Of a stretch of 35,559 nucleotides of DNA, positions 33,267 through 35,559 are shown in pieces. Position 1 is the first letter of the stretch. Every line of letters begins with the position of its first letter. The stretch is from Gammaproteobacteria bacterium (GTDB taxonomy: Bacteria > Pseudomonadota > Gammaproteobacteria > Steroidobacterales > PWYM01). A model generated the notes under the pieces. It worked only from the letters and a program-made list of their open reading frames with translations. It had not been told where the DNA came from and made no database searches. Where the stretch lies: contig PWZL01000054.1 in assembly GCA_003567475.1 (NCBI GenBank), positions 1-35,559 on the forward strand, in the 5' to 3' direction. The position numbers and the translations under genes are program-made.

Positions 33267-35559
33267 TCAGTCGGGCCGAGACGGTTTTGGCCGGGCGTGC
33301 CGTGTCGCGACCGCCTCATGCGGATTCTCCGGCCAGTCGTGCTTCGGATAGCGGCCCTTCAGTTCCCGGCGAACCTCGGCGTAGGTGTGACGCCAGAAGC
33401 TCGCGAGGTCCGAGGTCACCTGCACCGGTCGGCGGGCCGGCGAGAGGAGCTTCAGGCGCACGGGTACATGGCCTCCGGCGAGGCTTGGGGTCTCGGTCAG
33501 GCCGAACACTTCCTGCAGGCGCACCGATAACGAAGGTGTGTCGCCGTCCAGGTAGTCCAGGGCAACGCGCGAACCGCTCGGCACCCGCAGGTGCGTCGGC
33601 GCCAGGCTGTCGAGCCGCTGGCGCTGCGGCCAGTCGAGCAGGTCCTCCAGTATACGGCTCAGGTCAAGGCGCGAGAGGTGGTCGCGCCGGCTCAGCCCGG
33701 GCAGCCATGGGGCCAGCCAGTGTTCGAGCGAGTCGAGCAGCGCGCCGTCCGAGACGTCCGGCCAGGGGGGCTCGGCGTGCGGTTGATGTGCCCTCAGCAG
33801 CCGCACGCGGGCCTGCCACTGGCGACAGGTGGGTGTCCAGGGCAAGGCCTCCAGACCCATGGCGCGGACCCCGTCCAGCAGCGCGGTGAGCACGGCCTCG
33901 GCAGGGGGGGGCTCGAGGCGCCGGCGCTCGAGCACCAGCGCGCCGAGTCGGCGTTCCCGCACCGCCGTCACCGCCGCCTCGCGGGGCTCCCAGGTGACCC
34001 GGTCATGCGTGTCAATCTGCCCGGTGAACGCGCGCTGCAGCTGCCCGGGGTCCAACGGCGCGGCCAGCTGGATGCGCGCCTCACGATCGCCGGCGTCCAG
34101 CGCGGCGACCACCAGACAGGGGGTCTGGAGGAGGGCGTCGCCCTCCGGCAGATGGGCACCGCGCCCGCCACTGAGCAGAAAGCGGCCGCCACCGCCCTCT
34201 CGCGCCAGCGCGATCCGGTCCGGCCAGCCGTGGGCGAGCAGCCGTCCAGCCTCATCGGGACGGATGGCAGACGGCTCGGCCGTCACGCCGAGGCGCCGCG
34301 CGTACAGTGCCATGGCGCGACGCAGCGGGCGATGCGCGCCGGCCGGCGAGGACCCGGGCCCGGCCAGCCAGGTCAGCCGGAGCCGCAGATCGACCTCGCG
34401 CTCACCGCGCAGGGGGTCGCGCTCGCCCAGCAACGCCGCCAGTGCACAGGCGGTGGCCGCGGTGTCTGTCTCCTGCGAGGCCAGCAGCATCCGGGCCAAT
34501 CTGGGATGGGCCCCGAGCGCGGCCATTCGCCGACCGTCAGCGGTGACCCGTCCGTCGCTGTCCAGCGCGCCCAGCCGTCGGAGCAGCGCGTGAGCCTGGT
34601 CCAGCGTGGCCGCCGGCGGCGCGTCGAGCCAGTCCAGCGACTCGCCTGTCGCATCCCCCCAGCAGGCCAGCTCCAGTGCCAACGGCGCGAGGTCGGCCTC
34701 CAGGATCTCCGGCAAAGCCTGCGCCGGCAGGCGGCGGTGTTCCGCCTCGGTCCAGAGCCTCAGACACACGCCCGGTGCGGTTCGTCCCGCCCGCCCGCGT
34801 CGCTGGTCCACCGAGGCCCGGGCGCAGCGTACGGTCACCAGGCGGCTCATGCCGCTGGCGGGATCGAAGCGTGAGACCCTGGCCAGCCCCGTATCGACGA
34901 CGATCCGGACGCCCTCGAGTGTCAGGCTGGTCTCGGCGATGTTGGTGGCGAGGATCACGCGTCGGCGACCCTCGGCGGCCGGCGCCAGCACACGCGCCTG
35001 CGCCGCCGGGGGCAGGTCGCCATACAGCGGCAGGATCTCCACTGCGGCGGGCCCCACGGCCTCGGCCAGCAGCGTCGCGGTGCGGCGGATCTCGAGGGCC
35101 CCGGGGAGGAAGACCAGCACGTCACCGGGCCAGTCCGCCATGGCCTCGAGGGTGCGGCGTGCCACCCGTGGGGCCAGCGGGCGGTCATCGGCACGCGGCA
35201 GGTAGTGGGTGTCGACCGGGTGACTCACCAGCCTGCTCTCGATGATCGGGGCCCGGCCCAGCACCCGGGCGACCGCCCCGGCTTCGAGCGTGGCCGACAT
35301 CATCAGCACCCTGAGTGCCGGGACGAGATGCCGCCGGGCGTCGAGCGTGAGGGCCAGCCCGAGATCGGCCTGCAGGCTGCGTTCGTGGTATTCATCGAAG
35401 ATCACCAATCCGACGCCCTCGAGGGCCGGATCCTGCTGCAGCCGGCGGGTCAGAATACCTTCGGTGAGCACTTCGAGGCGGGTCTGTCGGCCGATGCGGC
35501 TGTCCAGTCGTGTCCGGTAGCCAACGGTTCCGCCCGGCGACTCGCCGAGCAGGCTCCCC
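33267..35559 (-). CDS. hrpB: ATP-dependent RNA helicase HrpB (partial, 5' end outside window)
   Basis: DExH-box helicase of unclear cellular role in most bacteria. The frame is open to the window edge, giving 763 residues of a protein normally a little over 800 long; the Walker A motif lies outside. The visible N-terminal end reads GYRTRLDSRIGRQTRLEVLTEGILTR, so a GTG at 35471 is internal and not the start. Motifs in order: II as DEYH (a mild variant of the usual DEFH in HrpB), III as SATLE, IV VLVFLPG, V TNIAETSLTLEGV, VI QRRGRAGRTAPG. The HrpB-type C-terminal domain follows, with LDYLDGDTPSLSVRLQEVFGL and a closing KGRYPKHDWPENP signature. The SDR operon starts 124 bases downstream. Confidence 0.95.
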   Translation of the reverse strand, partial: GSLLGESPGGTVGYRTRLDSRIGRQTRLEVLTEGILTRRLQQDPALEGVGLVIFDEYHERSLQADLGLALTLDARRHLVPALRVLMMSATLEAGAVARVLGRAPIIESRLVSHPVDTHYLPRADDRPLAPRVARRTLEAMADWPGDVLVFLPGALEIRRTATLLAEAVGPAAVEILPLYGDLPPAAQARVLAPAAEGRRRVILATNIAETSLTLEGVRIVVDTGLARVSRFDPASGMSRLVTVRCARASVDQRRGRAGRTAPGVCLRLWTEAEHRRLPAQALPEILEADLAPLALELACWGDATGESLDWLDAPPAATLDQAHALLRRLGALDSDGRVTADGRRMAALGAHPRLARMLLASQETDTAATACALAALLGERDPLRGEREVDLRLRLTWLAGPGSSPAGAHRPLRRAMALYARRLGVTAEPSAIRPDEAGRLLAHGWPDRIALAREGGGGRFLLSGGRGAHLPEGDALLQTPCLVVAALDAGDREARIQLAAPLDPGQLQRAFTGQIDTHDRVTWEPREAAVTAVRERRLGALVLERRRLEPPPAEAVLTALLDGVRAMGLEALPWTPTCRQWQARVRLLRAHQPHAEPPWPDVSDGALLDSLEHWLAPWLPGLSRRDHLSRLDLSRILEDLLDWPQRQRLDSLAPTHLRVPSGSRVALDYLDGDTPSLSVRLQEVFGLTETPSLAGGHVPVRLKLLSPARRPVQVTSDLASFWRHTYAEVRRELKGRYPKHDWPENPHEAVATRHARPKPSRPD

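Noticed and set aside
33267..35559. DEYH in place of the usual DEFH of HrpB as evidence for a different helicase family
   Set aside because: Phe to Tyr is a conservative change, and the remaining motifs and C-terminal domain are typical HrpB.

Overview
The window is GC-rich, densely packed chromosomal DNA from a gammaproteobacterium. Two blocks have the gene order known from Pseudomonas: lptD-surA-pdxA-ksgA-apaG-apaH divergent from amgK-murU, and mreB divergent from gatCAB. The fusion of the mre and mrd clusters with mltB-rlpA-dacA-ybeD-lipB, and the kynureninase/3-hydroxyanthranilate dioxygenase pair, are more like Xanthomonadales or Chromatiales-type lineages. A genus cannot be named from the sequence alone. 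No tRNA, rRNA, CRISPR array, insertion sequence, phage gene or frameshifted gene was recognised. No gene-free stretch exceeds 300 bases; the longest is 28887-29120 (234 bases).

Left part (1-8730): the 3' end of a probable metallophosphoesterase faces a long minus-strand operon read lptD, surA, pdxA, ksgA, apaG, apaH, nbaC, kynU. The first six genes are the classical outer-membrane assembly, cofactor, rRNA-methylation and Ap4A-hydrolysis cluster. The last two form a kynurenine-pathway module attached at the tail with short gaps.

Envelope part (8766-20158): amgK and murU (plus strand) recycle MurNAc to UDP-MurNAc. murU runs tail to tail into lipB, with a 115-base overlap. The minus strand carries mreB, mreC, mreD, mrdA, rodA, mltB, rlpA, dacA, ybeD, lipB: the whole rod-elongation machine plus wall-trimming enzymes, then lipoate transfer. 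From mreC on, the genes overlap or sit 1-15 bases apart.

Middle (20272-24326): gatC-gatA-gatB, the tRNA-dependent amidotransferase, followed by hslO (Hsp33) overlapping gatB. A perfect 14-bp stem-loop separates hslO from the convergent peptidase gene.

Right, accessory-like part (24379-35559): a large periplasmic M14-type peptidase preceded by a lipoprotein gamma-glutamyltransferase; an uncharacterised polytopic membrane protein on the plus strand; a compact five-gene minus-strand operon (SDR, YdhR-like protein, SnoaL-like protein, DMT/EamA transporter, isocitrate-lyase/PEP-mutase-family lyase) that looks like a small uncharacterised metabolic pathway; and the C-terminal three quarters or more of the helicase HrpB, cut by the window end. 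The five-gene operon is the best candidate for undescribed biology here. The rest is mostly core genome.
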